From positions 17,380,155 through 17,444,154 of the forward strand of contig OW028573.1 in assembly GCA_932294295.1 (NCBI GenBank): a stretch of DNA of 64,000 nucleotides, written 5' to 3'. This DNA comes from Alitta virens (taxonomy: Eukaryota; Annelida; Polychaeta; Phyllodocida; Nereididae). Position numbers and translations under genes: made by a program. The notes under the pieces are model-generated. The model saw only the letters and a list, made by a program, of their open reading frames with translations, had not been told where the DNA came from and ran no database searches. This document shows positions 1 to 11,539 of the stretch, piece by piece; positions within the stretch are counted from its first letter, which is position 1, and every line of letters starts with the position of its first letter.

Positions 1-2171
1 AGGGTCTCCAAATTGTAGGGCCTTCGGGACTGCCAGTGCCCTCTGGCTTTGCCCCCACACGGTCCCATGTGTCTCTTGCAAACAAATGAAGCCCATGGTG
101 CTTCTAGGCCACTTGGTCTTTTAGAATCTTCTTTTCAGACTCTTAGTGCTGGATATGCAAGAAAGTACCCAATGCAATGTCATCTGGCTCGGACTACATA
201 CAGTGTATATATATGAGAACACCACAGGAATCTGACAATTGAGGGCTTTTGGCAAGAAAAGCCTTATTTCGAACTAGCAATATAAGTGCGTTATTTTTTC
301 ATGTACAAAAATAATTTTTGGATGTTGGTGTGGAGAAATAGGTTTTGCTTCATATGATGTCAAGTAGGATACTATATCCGAGTTGACTGTCTGTCCAGCT
401 GTCTGTGTTGGTATTTTTAATGACATTAGTGTTTGGTAGCTTTAGTGGATTTAGGCAGAAACGGGTGAAGTAAGACCACTTGAGAATGTACTCAGTCGTC
501 AAATTTAGTTCATTTAGCTGCATCAACACTCTGCCAAACTGACAATGTTTCCCATGGAAATCTTTTTTTAATTTTCACTGGAAATTTTGTTTAATGAGGT
601 GATGGGAACCCTAATAACTCAACCAGTTCTCTAATATTGAATTTATATTAGTTCAGGCTCACTATGCACGATACGATGTAACCTGGCTTGGGTGCAAAAA
701 TAACTTTGGCTAACCAAGAAAGCCAGCTATAGAATAATATCACAACGATCAATGGCGTTCTTGGTAATTGCATCAACAACATTTAACCTCTTCTTCAGGA
801 AGATAACTGCTAATTAATCGTGGAACCTATGACTCTTGTAATTCAAACAATAGAGATAAGTAAATCAATAGCATCAGGTTTTGTCTATTATGCAGAAATG
901 AAAAATTCTCCAAAAATAACTCGAGATGTTCTGGTACTTCTTTTGGCCAGCCAGTATTATCGTCAAGCAGGCAATTCGATTTTGTAGAAGGATCTTTGCC
1001 CTTCATTTGAAAATGTTCTTATCCAAACATCCCCATAAAACTTGATTAAAAAGTTATATAGACTTAATTATAGCTAAGCCTTGATTGCTTTTATGACATA
1101 AAAGCAAAAAAAAAAAAGAAGTTTTATAGGCGATCTTCAATACCTGCTGCAACTTTGCCTTTTTTTGGAAAAATGATCTCGTCATATATTTCTCGATAAA
1201 AGTTGATAAAAGTGTAGTTTTGTCTGAATTCATCATGAGCAATGTCAGATGAAACGATGTCTGCCGTCGAGGTGGTCTGTAAAGATTCTATCAGTCCATT
1301 AATTTTTATGGCTTTCCAATGAAATGGCTCCTGCATAGAAATGTGTTTTGCCAAGTTATATTTTATTGCATCATATACTTAAGAGTCTTTTTGACAAGCA
1401 TCCAAATTCTGTTGGTGCTTGGCAAGTAGTTTGTAGCCCAACCACGGTCCAATTGCAGGTAAATCATGGCTTTACTTTGTAAATTATCTAATTGGCTGAA
1501 CAAGTTCCATATAAGATCAAGGTGCTTCTGATCAATATTTTGTATTATATTATGACTGGAATGTTGTTGGCAGTTAAGTTAGGTGCTGCAGTTATAATTT
1601 CCCAGTTTGTTAAAATGAGCCAAAAGCGTGGTGAGTTCAATCCAATTAAATATAATCAGTGCACTGATTACACCAGGCCTATAATCAACTACAAGGATGA
1701 TTTGAAGATTTCAGTGACGTCTACTGCTATTAGGACAATTTCTGTGACGGTGAGAATCATTTGCCTTGCATTTGACAGTAGTGATCGCAGGTTTTTGGAG
1801 ATTTGTTGGCTGTTTTTGTTAAAAAGCATTTTTGACACGAACATAGCCTATTCGCTATTTGACAGTACCCAGAATGACTGGCCCCGTAGCCATTATTTAC
1901 TAACAAGCCATTAAACTGTATCTGATATGTTAGTCAGCCTACCAGCTTTGTCATTTCACGTAAATTGACACGCTTTTGACTATAACACTCGTAATGACCT
2001 ACATTAGATGCACTAATTAAGGCTGCCTAACATGTCAGATAAAGGTGACAATGTATTTAAGGATTAAGAGCTTTAATCAACAGTGTACGGAGATATTCGG
2101 TTCATTGGCTATTTTTGTCGCCATTCGCCATTCTTTTGTGAATATATTTCTGGATTTTTTTTGTCTGATAT
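1..2171. other. Unannotated AT-rich DNA
   Basis: No recognisable gene, RNA or element. The longest open frame (1492-1914, +) has no domain I recognise and no splice or start context that stands out, so I treat it as chance. AT-rich runs are frequent. Confidence 0.5.
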
Positions 2172-2292
2172 GGGGGGGGGGGGTTGTTTAGAAACCCTGT
2201 AAGATGCGTTTGCTGAGATACATTCTCCAAGAATAATCAGGGGCGCAGAACATGGGGGGGGGGGGATGCTAATGCAAATATCCCCCCCCCCC
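2172..2292. repeat. G-run, G-run, C-run cluster
   Basis: A run of 12 G (2172-2183) is followed by 12 G (2254-2265) and then 11 C (2282-2292). The second G-run and the C-run can pair to form a hairpin of about 11 G:C pairs around a 16-nt loop. The loop contains ATGCAAAT at 2272-2279, identical to the POU octamer motif. Homopolymer lengths may be sequencing-sensitive. Confidence 0.7.
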
Positions 2293-4596
2293 TGGGAATT
2301 TACTGTATGAACGGCATATTTCATCATATTGGCCTGCAGTTCTTACGGACCTCGGTTTTCAATTTTCAGACAAAAATGTTGAATCAGTTAAATGATATGA
2401 TAAATATTGCTGACATAGAGATTAATCAAAATGCTTCAATATTACTAAGAAATAGAAACGATGCAAAATTTGGAAATGGTTTGTCATTGCAAATAAAAAA
2501 ATCATGGTGATAGTGTAGCCATATCCCTGATGGTTCATCTCTGCTTTGCTTTATGAGCATAGGATGAAGGGACCAGTCTATATAATGTCCACAAATAATG
2601 TCCACGCAATTTTGGTCTTATTTTAATGTATAGACTTGAAACAACGCAAAATGGACAGAACAGAAAAATCTTACAGTACTAATTAAATCCATCTTTCCAG
2701 TGATGCTTTTTTGCCATCCCTTCTGTAGCCAGTCATTTTGTTTATGCTATATGTCTGCATAATGTTTGTATATTGGTATATGACAGTGAAAGGTCTAAAA
2801 GTGACCTCAATTTTCAGTGAAATAGATCTTATGGTGACAGGAAAGCAGCAGATATTACAAAGGATAATATAGCTAACTTCGAGTTAATTGTTTCACAGAA
2901 GCCAGACAGTTTTTATTTGAATTGTTGCTATTATACCATTCCTGTCATTTTTGTGCTGCTTCAAGTCATTTATGGAAAGTGTAAATGTTTGACGTAAAAT
3001 CAAGTGAGCATTTATTTGGAATCCTACTATGGCTTCTGTTGTCTGCATGTAGTTTTAGTCGGCCACTTTTACCAAGTTTGTATTGTATGCTAAATGGGAA
3101 AAATATGCTATCCATGTACATATTATTACTTTATTTATTTTTTTTATTATAATTTTTTTTAGTAAATAATTAGAGATGTGTCTTAATTGAATTGTAAGAT
3201 TATAGCAGTTTCTCTCAAAGCTGGACATTTTGTATATGTATAAAAGTCTCTTCATTATTTGGTCCTGACAGATTTCACCCCCCCCCCCCCTCCCCCTCTT
3301 CTACAAAATGAAAAATCAAGATAGGCTGCTATGCCGGAGACAGGATTCCGGGAACTCGCAGCTTGTCATTCCATTCTTTTTTATAATTATTTAACTCATT
3401 CTCATTTTGAGTTGGAATTACCTGGCCAATCTCAGATGATTGCAAAACAACACTGGTTTTGATAAAAAAGACATTTTACGTAAGACTACGTAATTATTTG
3501 CAACTGCCTATTTCAAGACCCAGTGAAATTGGACGCTCTGTGGGATAGGTCTTGTCATGTAAATCATAAATATACCTATATTTAGAGGATATTGAATCAC
3601 ATTTAATGATCCTAAATATTTGATATTCACTTAAACCTCGCTGTTGAGGTAGCCTTGCAGCAGTCCGTGGTATTTTGCAACAGGTTGAATAAATATTGTC
3701 TGAACAGTACACAAGGATCAGTGCCAACTATCATCAGTTCATATCATTGAAAATGAGTAATTAGGTTTTTATCAGGGATGACTTATTCATTCAGCGATAA
3801 CATTAACAATTTTTAAGAAGCAGAAGTTGCCGATTGATTCACTGCTAGAAAATGATGATTGTGGAAAAATAACAGCATGTCAAGATTAGTAATAGTGTGT
3901 GCGCACATTATATTTCAGTATAGAATAGATTCAGATAGGTATGAAGGCTCTAAAACAGCGTGCACATCACATATAATCCCACGAAAGATTAGGAGATTAG
4001 GGGGAGAGCTCATTCTGCGAACTCGGACGCCAATGAAGTTGATTATGTTCGTTAACAAGGTACTCTCGACTTGCGCATATATTTCTATAGTTACAACACC
4101 TTTAGCAAATTCAGTGCAGGTAAATGTATTGCACACCACGGTAATATTCATTCTACTGCACATTGTCAAAAGAGGCCCCACTGTGTCAGAATAAACTGAG
4201 GTTTCACTGTTTATAACAAGAGTTGACTATAATATTTACACGCCCCGTCTATTGTTACAATGCTTACAAGTTCAGTGAGTGATACAATAACTTGTTCAAG
4301 TGGGTGAAGCACCCGAACACAAGCCAAATGCGATGTTAAATTCAACAATTGCTTGGCCTCTAGACCAATCTTTAATCCACACTACTGTTGCATAGCTTTG
4401 TTGTCTTACTACCAATTGAATGCAAGATCTAAGGAATAATTAAATGAGAGAAAGAACTATCGATCTACTTGGACACCCTGTTTTGTGAGCATTTTCGCAC
4501 TGACAGCAACAAAAGCATACCTGAGTCGTATTCAAAACACAAAGTGACACCAAGTTTTATAATGCTGTAATGGTATAGTAATGCAAAACTGCTTAC
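2293..4596. other. Unannotated DNA with a poly-C run
   Basis: No supported gene. A run of 13 C lies at 3278-3290. Short AT-rich tracts occur near 3130-3165. Open frames here are short, overlap on opposite strands and have no recognisable domains. Confidence 0.5.
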
Positions 4597-4867
4597 CTTT
4601 TTGCAAAGTGATGGACCTGGTAAGAATGTCCAGGTGGTTAGCAGATGAAACCAAGTTGATGGTTGGGATGCTTATGAGCGTGACAGACTGGTCTTTTCCA
4701 AGGAACCGTTGCTGGCCAACGAGACAGCGGCCACGCCTCTTGCAATACAGCAAATTGCGCCGCCAGCTCTCAATGCTCCATGCTGTGGCCCCCACAATAT
4801 TGCCAGTTATGGTATTGGCACATGCTGGACACAGATTAGCTGGATTGGTAGTAGCGCTAGAGTTGTC
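4597..4867 (-). CDS. Candidate internal coding exon, unknown protein
   Basis: On the minus strand an open frame is bounded by a cag|GAC acceptor (exon starting at 4867) and a strong AAG|GTAAGC donor (exon ending at 4597). The implied exon is 271 nt, entering in phase 0 and leaving in phase 1. Its roughly 90 residues contain a CPAC pair near the start, a Trp/Arg patch (SWRRNLLYC) and a further Cys pair (YCKRRGRC), followed by a hydrophobic, Ser/Thr/Leu-rich stretch. Base composition is clearly less AT-rich than the flanks, and no repeat copy of it is visible elsewhere in the window. I do not recognise the family; the paired Cys suggest an extracellular or small metal-binding module, but that is a guess. 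The polypyrimidine tract before the acceptor is weak. The opposite strand is also open, so strand choice rests on the splice sites. Confidence 0.38.
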
Positions 4868-5089
4868 CTGGTGTATACATGTCATCTGTTTGATAGAATG
4901 TTTGACTACTGTTAATGCGCTTTACTATATGTACATTTTAACATATTTCATGCTTTTATATAAATGCCTTTATCATAAGAATATTATCTAATTTAAGTAA
5001 TTCATTTACTTTCTTAAGTATTTGTATATTTAACAAATACTAATGTTGTACTTCAACAAAAATTGTTACATACTGCATTGCAATAGATT

Positions 5090-5090
<1 letters not shown>

Positions 5091-5171
<81 letters not shown>

Positions 5172-5321
5172 GCTACTACTACTGCTACTGCTGCTGCTAC
5201 TGCTGCTGCTACTGCTGCTGCTACTGCTGCTGCTGCTACTGCTGCTGCTACTGCTGCTGCTACTGCTGCTGCTACTGCTGCTGCTACTGCTGCTGCTACT
5301 GCTGCTGCTACTGCTGCTGCT
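5091..5321. repeat. Compound ACT/GCT trinucleotide microsatellite
   Basis: An uninterrupted ACT array (about 5091-5170) grades into ACT/GCT mixtures and then a regular 12-bp higher-order unit (one ACT followed by three GCT). The open frame across it would read polythreonine then alanine-rich protein, a by-product of the repeat. The two-zone structure suggests point mutation ACT to GCT followed by spread of a 12-bp unit by slippage. Confidence 0.95.
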
Positions 5322-6521
5322 CGATCACTCCTTTCCGCAGGAGAGGGTCTTGGAATTTAGGGGAGCAAGAGTCCTGGAGGGGAAGTAAGGAATTTGACTG
5401 TATACATAACTTTATATTAATCATTAGAATACAAATCGAAATCCCCAGTATTTAATAAAAAGGTGCAACCTAGTACGGGACGAATTTTAAAGAACTTTTT
5501 TGTTCGCCACTTAGTTAAATTTAACGTAGTGATTGACCTACTTTCGTCGCGTATTTCGCCACTACTACTAATACTACAAATTCACTGTATATAAGTTGTC
5601 ACAAACATTGACTCAACTGTCTATAACAGCTTATATGAGACGCGTTTGAAATGATCAAAACTGAGATACAGGTTTTGATATTAAAGGAATGGATTGACTC
5701 GCTGTTACATGATAAGCGGTTATTAAATTCACATGACGTCCTATGAAAGTAATAAGATATTGTCAGAAATAGTGTTGTTTGAAATTAAACTATCTACAAC
5801 TATCTACAAACACGCAATTTCAACACTGATTATATTGGTAATAAGTGATGGTCGCCTGTTAATCTGTGATCATCAAATGAGTTCAGCATCGAGTCCATCA
5901 ACTGGAAGTTGTTGGCATGAGACGTTAAACTGGTGGTGCCTTAAACTCGGCGTCTACGCTGGGACAAGTAAAATACCCTACCCGTGGAGTTATAATGTGT
6001 AACGTGGCCAGGACACCAAGCCTTATCATCTCATCATTACGTCTTCGTCTGGCAGCTGGCCCGATAATCTGATTAATCTTTAGATCAGTGGCATTTTAAT
6101 AATACAGAATCATGCACATTTAGTGCTTATATAAGTTATATCATCTGTTTGCTTGTGCATATCAACTTTTGCTAAGTATTTTATCTTTGTCTTTTCCACA
6201 TAATAATGCATTTAATATTCCTAAAAAGCTTCCTAATAAGCTATACGTACTGTTCAATTAGAAAGTAAGCTTCAGCTAAGTTATAGACTATACAATGTAA
6301 TGATTTATGTTTCCAAATGACAGTTGCTGTCTTGTTAGTTATTGATCGGATGACTTAATTGCATTGCGAAAATGAATGAGTGTTAAATATGAATTTGAAG
6401 TTGGTGTCTTCCCTTTGGCATATTTCACCAAAAAGAAAATACAGACGTGGGCTGATATGAGGACTAAGTAACAAGTTTGGCATGTTCGTAAAATTTCACA
6501 CTTAACAGTGCAGCAATGCAT

Positions 6522-6524
<3 letters not shown>
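5322..6524. other. Unannotated DNA
   Basis: No supported gene or element seen. Open frames are short and unrecognised. Confidence 0.5.

Positions 6525-6585
<61 letters not shown>
6525..6585. repeat. (AT)n microsatellite
   Basis: About 61 bases of alternating T and A. The short open frame crossing it on the minus strand (alternating Ile/Tyr) is an artefact of the repeat. Confidence 0.95.
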
Positions 6586-6590
<5 letters not shown>

Positions 6591-7754
6591 ACATCAAAGA
6601 GACATTTGCACAGCTGTAGGATTGGATTCCAACAGCAATTTCAACAGAAGTAAAATATGAAACATTGAAGTGCTGCTGTTGAAGTGCTGCTGTACATTTT
6701 ACTTGTTTGATATGCACACCATACCTTATTTAATGGCCAGTGCTTTCATGCATAATTTGACAAAGAAAAAGAAGGAAATGCAGAGAAAAAAAAATATTAT
6801 TATATTATCAAGCAGATGCAAATGAAGCCAATTACTTTTGATATTTATTTTTTGGCAGATCTTTTTTAAAATTTTCAACATATAGCTGCATGCAATCTGT
6901 TACTGACTGTTAACGTTATGCACTCTCATTGAACAGTTCTGTTTTCAAGGAATTAGATTCAGGAAGGATTTGTCGTTATTGCTTTTCCTCCTTATGTAAT
7001 TGCTTTCTTTTGAGGTTTGAAAATAATGTAATTTCATCGTATTAACGTCATAGGGATGCTGTTGACACATTATTTTTCCTTCAATGTGAGAGACCGCTTT
7101 GTCCTTCTCTTTTTATTTGTTTTTCGTTGCTGATCCTTGGAATTTGCTGATCTTCTCCGAGTTCTTTATTGAATTGTGATGAGCGTATTAAATAACATTA
7201 TAAATCAGTTATGCAACATGGAAAAGATGTGGCCCACTCTCCTTGGATGTAATGAAGGGATTGGATTTAGTTGAAGGCAAAATCATTTGCAGGAGAGCCA
7301 CAGGACATCCATCATTCACTGGAAAGGGAGATCAAAATGACTTTTAGTGTAACCATTCACCATATACAGACTCCGCAAAACTAACCATCCGTGTGTGCCT
7401 ATCCTTGGTCACTTAACTGGTTCATCGTTTACAGTCCATTTTCACGGAAGCTTCGATGAACGACTGCCTGTGTCATTTGTTGTCGGTCATCACACAGCAC
7501 TCATTCTAAGGTAATCACGAATAAATAAATAAAATAATAAAAAAACCATGGAAAATTATTCAAAACAACAGAGTTAAAAACATTTTGCTAGAATAGTTCG
7601 TAGAGGTTTGACCAGCCAGTGTATTATTCTTTTCAAGATGATTCATTGGTTTTCCAGTGGATCAAGTTGACCAACTTATGGTATAACGAAAGATATCAGT
7701 ATGATGTATGAAAGCCACGTAATAAGCGATTATAATCTCTACTTTAAGTACTTA
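6586..7754. other. Unannotated DNA
   Basis: No supported gene. A short AAAT-rich tract lies at about 7519-7545. Confidence 0.5.
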
Positions 7755-8012
7755 AACTCTTACTTACTTACTTACTTGCTTACTTGTCTTCTTGCTTACT
7801 TCCTTACTTGCTTTCTTACTTACTTGCTTACGTGCTTATTTATTTGCTTATTTACTAACTTACTACTTGCTTTCTTACTTACTTGCTTATTTACTCACTT
7901 ACTAACTTGCTTACACTTACCTACTTACTTGCTTATTTACTAACCTACTAACTTGCTTATTTACTTGCATACTTACTTACGTATTTAACTTACTTGTTTA
8001 CTAACTTATTGA
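7755..8012. repeat. Degenerate TTAC/TTGC tetranucleotide array
   Basis: About 250 bp of imperfect CTTA-type tetramers (cttacttacttgcttact and variants with TTAT and TTGC). The Leu/Thr/Tyr-rich open frame over it (7701-7943, +) mimics a membrane protein but is explained by the repeat. Confidence 0.9.
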
Positions 8013-9880
8013 TTGTTGTTGTTAGTTGATGGATCTTGTTGTGAAAACAAATCGCCAAAATGTACAGTAATTTCGGAGGTAAATGGTGAAACTTTGACCA
8101 TTAGACTCGATTGGTCATGATTGATCATGGAGCTGTGCCATGAATCAACTTCGGTCATAACCTTTTGCCAAAGGGAGATTCTCAGTCCATAGGTCAATAA
8201 AAACAGACGAGACCCAATTCAATTTCATCATTTCCTGGCATTGATAAAGTAATGAGTTGGTGAAGGAAAAATGGTGATAGATATTTTGTCTATTTGTAAT
8301 ATGGATCTATTGCTTGCCGAATTGTATTAACTATATCAAGGCGTCGACAAGAATACTTGCTGCATGCAGCTATATCTGTGTAAGAATGTCGAAAATTATT
8401 TAAAATGAAAAGGTTTGGCGCTCGATCCCCGAGAATTTCTTATATGCTACAGGGATTATCTAAATCTCTAGTGAGGGGAAAAAGGTTGGTGGTAAATTTG
8501 GGGTTTTTTACAACTTATCGCCACAGAACAGCCATAGGGGGCTCTTTAGTCTAGCCCCTGGTGAAAAAACTCTGGCCTCTGATTTGTTGGTTTCTGAAGA
8601 GCAATAAAGAGGGATTATTACACTTCCCCAAACAAATGCAATAATGCCTCACTGCGAGACCCTGATAATGCACCAACTGTAGGGATTTTCAATCAATCCA
8701 GGGCCCACATTGACAACTGGGCCATGGCTAATGTGAAGAGGTTTTTTCTCTATCTCTCTTTTTTTTTTTAATTTTTTTCAAATCAATAGTCTATTACCTC
8801 GAGCTCTGCAATGTCATATTCAACTTTTTTTTTTATGTAGTGAGTGTTTTGAAAGAAAGTGAATTTTGTAATATGATCTCAACCCATATGTTCTACCACA
8901 GAGACATTGATGCCGTTTTGCTAAATATCTGTAAATGTATACGAGAAGTCCGTTAGACTTAAGTCTTTTAAACATATTTTCTTTACTCACTTGGCAGTGG
9001 TCCACTTCTAATGTGTCAGTCATCTCCACACAGGGACATTTGCATGCCTCGTTGAATAGAGCCTATTTCTCTGTATTTCGTAAACTGTTCTCTTGCACTG
9101 CTGCTAAATCAATTCGAGCACTTAAATCTATAAAATGTGAAAGTAATGATAGTTCTGAGACTGGTTCTGTGGTCTTTTGAAAGTAATCCACAATACAAGG
9201 TAGTATTTATCTATCATTGCTACCCTATGCAATGACGTCTACAGTCAGCGCAAGTCAATGTCATGCACAGTATACAGGCCAAAATGATGTATAAAATCCA
9301 GAATTGGTGAGCAAAAATCAGCCACACCATTTCCTTTTCAGACCTGTGGATTCCCTGCATGGCATGTGGTTAATAATGATGGGTAATAGCTGCTGTCAAA
9401 AGCCTATCACTTTACAGTATTATATTGACTAAAATGCTGATTAACCCAATACACAAACATGGCCATGTGAAGGTTGGTATTCTCAGACAGTCAAAATAGC
9501 AAACATTGTAGACAAAAATCAGTATATTCATTGGCATAAGACATATTTGGTAATACTTTATATATAATAAGCAGCATTTTGAAAAGGTTGACTAACTTAC
9601 TCATAATTAGCCTTCGAAATATGCAACCCAACTCCAATTAACCCACCCATTAAGAGATTGGTAGGAGAGGAATTTGCGAACTTCATGCAACTCATTGCGG
9701 ATGGTAATGATTAAGTATCTCCTCCAAATGGTTCTTAGTATGTTACAGCATCATGGTTTGCAAGGAAAAATGGCTTTAAGCTGGGATGAAGTTATCAGTA
9801 TCTAACTTTAGTTCAGCTCACCATGGAGTCTAGAATGTAAACTAACAGACAATGAACTCGTATAATAAAACCTCGGGATA
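8013..9880. other. Unannotated DNA
   Basis: No supported gene. T-runs lie near 8758-8780 and 8824-8835. Open frames at 8820-9180 overlap on opposite strands and have no recognisable domain. Confidence 0.5.
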
Positions 9881-9882
9881 TA

Positions 9883-10094
9883 CAGTGCCTTGCAAAAGTA
9901 TTGGCACCCCTTCGAAATGAAGACATTTTAGTTTGTTTTAAACAAAAAATATTGACTAAATGTAAATCAAAAGCAAATATCAGGAAATAACACAAGTAAC
10001 ATTGCAAAATTGTAATTATCAAAAAAAATCAACAGTAACAGTAGCCAACAATGCAAAAAGCAAAAAATGTCCATTGCAAAAGTAATGGCCCTCC
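9883..10094 (+). repeat. Tc1 left IR/DR
   Basis: The outer direct repeat occupies about 9883-9911 and the inner about 10075-10094. The shared core is GCAAAAGTA(A/T)TGGC. These are the expected transposase binding sites. Confidence 0.8.
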
Positions 10095-10148
10095 ATGCGT
10101 TAATTCCATGTACAGTCAGTTAATATTTCGTTGCTGCACCTTGAGCAT

Positions 10149-11138
10149 CTAAGACAGCCTTGAGTCATTTTGGTAGCCATCAATGAGCTTTTTGCAAATG
10201 GAAGGGGTAATTTTTTTCCATTCTTGTTGGCAAAAATTGACCAACTCCTCCAGGTTATGTGGGGACCTCTTGTGAACGGCCCTTTTCAAGTGATGCCACA
10301 GATTTTCAATTGGGTTGAGGTCTCGGGACTGGCTGGGCCACTCCAGGACTTTGATCTTATTCTTCTTGAACCATTCAGTGGTCACTTTGGCCATGTGTTT
10401 CGGGTCATTGTCCTGCTGGAACCTAAAATGTCTACCAAGCTTAAGATGCCGGACACTGCTGAGTAGATTGTCCTCAAGAATCAGGCGGTACTTGTCTCCA
10501 TTCATGATTCCTTCAATCTTTGCGAGTTTTCCTGTGCCTGCAGCCGCAAAGCACCCCCATAGCATGACACTGCCACCGCCATGTTTCACAGTTGGCATCG
10601 TTTTTGAAGGATCAAATTCTTCGCCTGTCTTTCTGCATACATACTTCTTCTGATTAACACCAAAAAGTTATATTTTGGTCTCATCTGACCATAAAATCTT
10701 TGACCATTGTTCTGGAGTATCATCAATGTGGGCCTTAGCAAATTTCAGACGGTTTCTTTTGTGGGTTTCCTTCAAAAAAGGCTTTTTTCGAGCGACACGT
10801 CCATACAAGCCTTTTTTGTGCAAATTCCGAGATATGGTGGACTCATGAACAGAAACACCTGACTCAGATGCAGACTCCCGCAGTTCTTTCAAAGTCACTG
10901 ATGGATTCTTGATGACCTCCCTCACAAGTTTTTAGCTCATTCTTGTGGACAGTTTTTTGGGACGGCCAGATCTTGGTGCCACTTTTACTGATCTTCTTGT
11001 TTTCCAGATATTAATGATATTCCTCACAGTACCACATGGCACAGAACGAAGTTTGCTGATTTTCTTATAACCAAGTCCACTTCTGTGTTTCTGAATAATA
11101 AGTTTTTTCAGCTGTTCTGAATGCTCCTTGGTTTTCAT
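10149..11138 (-). pseudogene. Tc1 transposase with two in-frame stop codons
   Basis: The gene would encode a cut-and-paste transposase of about 329 residues, normal length for Tc1. The N-terminal part (from the ATG at 11138) has the paired-like helix-turn-helix region, including a GLGYKKISK stretch, followed by a GRPKK hook. The middle contains WSDETKI, holding the first catalytic Asp. The C-terminal part holds the second Asp in FQQDNDPKH and the Glu in NPIENLW, giving the DD34E triad. The reading frame is continuous through all three parts, broken only by TAA at 10932-10934 and TAA at 10668-10670. The natural stop lies at 10149. No frameshift is needed, so decay is recent or slow. It cannot make full-length enzyme. 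Confidence 0.95.
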
Positions 11139-11321
11139 GTTGAAAATTCAGCATACAACATAAATGTAGGTTGTTAAGGGAACATCATTTAATGAGGTCG
11201 TCAGACAGATTTAAATTTGACTAAAGCTGATTGTTATTCAGTCTAACAATGCTAAACAACCATAAACAATTAAAAAGCAGTGATCAAAGTAAGTGGAAAA
11301 CATAAACAAACTGTCTGCAAT

Positions 11322-11537
11322 TATGGGTGCCATTACTTTTGCAAGCACAATTTTACACACATATGGATTTTATCTCTGTCAAAATCAACACTGACTAATG
11401 ATTCCATAAAGAAATTATTTATTATTTGGTCCTGTTCCTTTCCTGAAATGTTCATAAACCCCAGGTTATTCTGTCATTAGAAAAATATCAATTTATTGCC
11501 TTTCCATGAGGGGTGCCAATACTTTTGCAAGGCACTG
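11322..11537 (-). repeat. Tc1 right IR/DR
   Basis: Mirror of the left end. The inner repeat is at about 11322-11346 and the outer exact inverted repeat at 11509-11537, ending in GGCACTG before the TA duplication. Confidence 0.8.
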
Positions 11538-11539
11538 TA

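Larger units (their letters stand above)
9883..11537 (-). mobile_element. Tc1-type DNA transposon, nearly complete
   Basis: The ends are exact inverted copies for about 29 bp, starting CAGTGCCTTGCAAAAG, and the element is flanked by TA at 9881-9882 and 11538-11539, the classic Tc1/mariner target duplication. A second, weaker copy of the end motif (gcaaaagtaatggc) lies about 190 bp inside each end, near 10076 and 11322-11346. This gives the IR/DR arrangement known from Sleeping Beauty-like Tc1 elements, where transposase binds two direct repeats per end. Total length is 1,655 bp, normal for the family. The single transposase gene is on the minus strand and is broken by two in-frame stops, so the copy is not autonomous. 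Confidence 0.96.

Noticed and set aside
1492..1914. 140-codon open frame
   Set aside because: No recognisable domain, no splice or promoter evidence and no composition change compared with its flanks.
5043..5360. 105-codon Thr/Ala open frame
   Set aside because: It is a direct reading of the ACT/GCT microsatellite, with no flanking coding signal.
7701..7943. Leu/Thr/Tyr-rich, membrane-like open frame
   Set aside because: Explained by the TTAC/TTGC tetranucleotide array.
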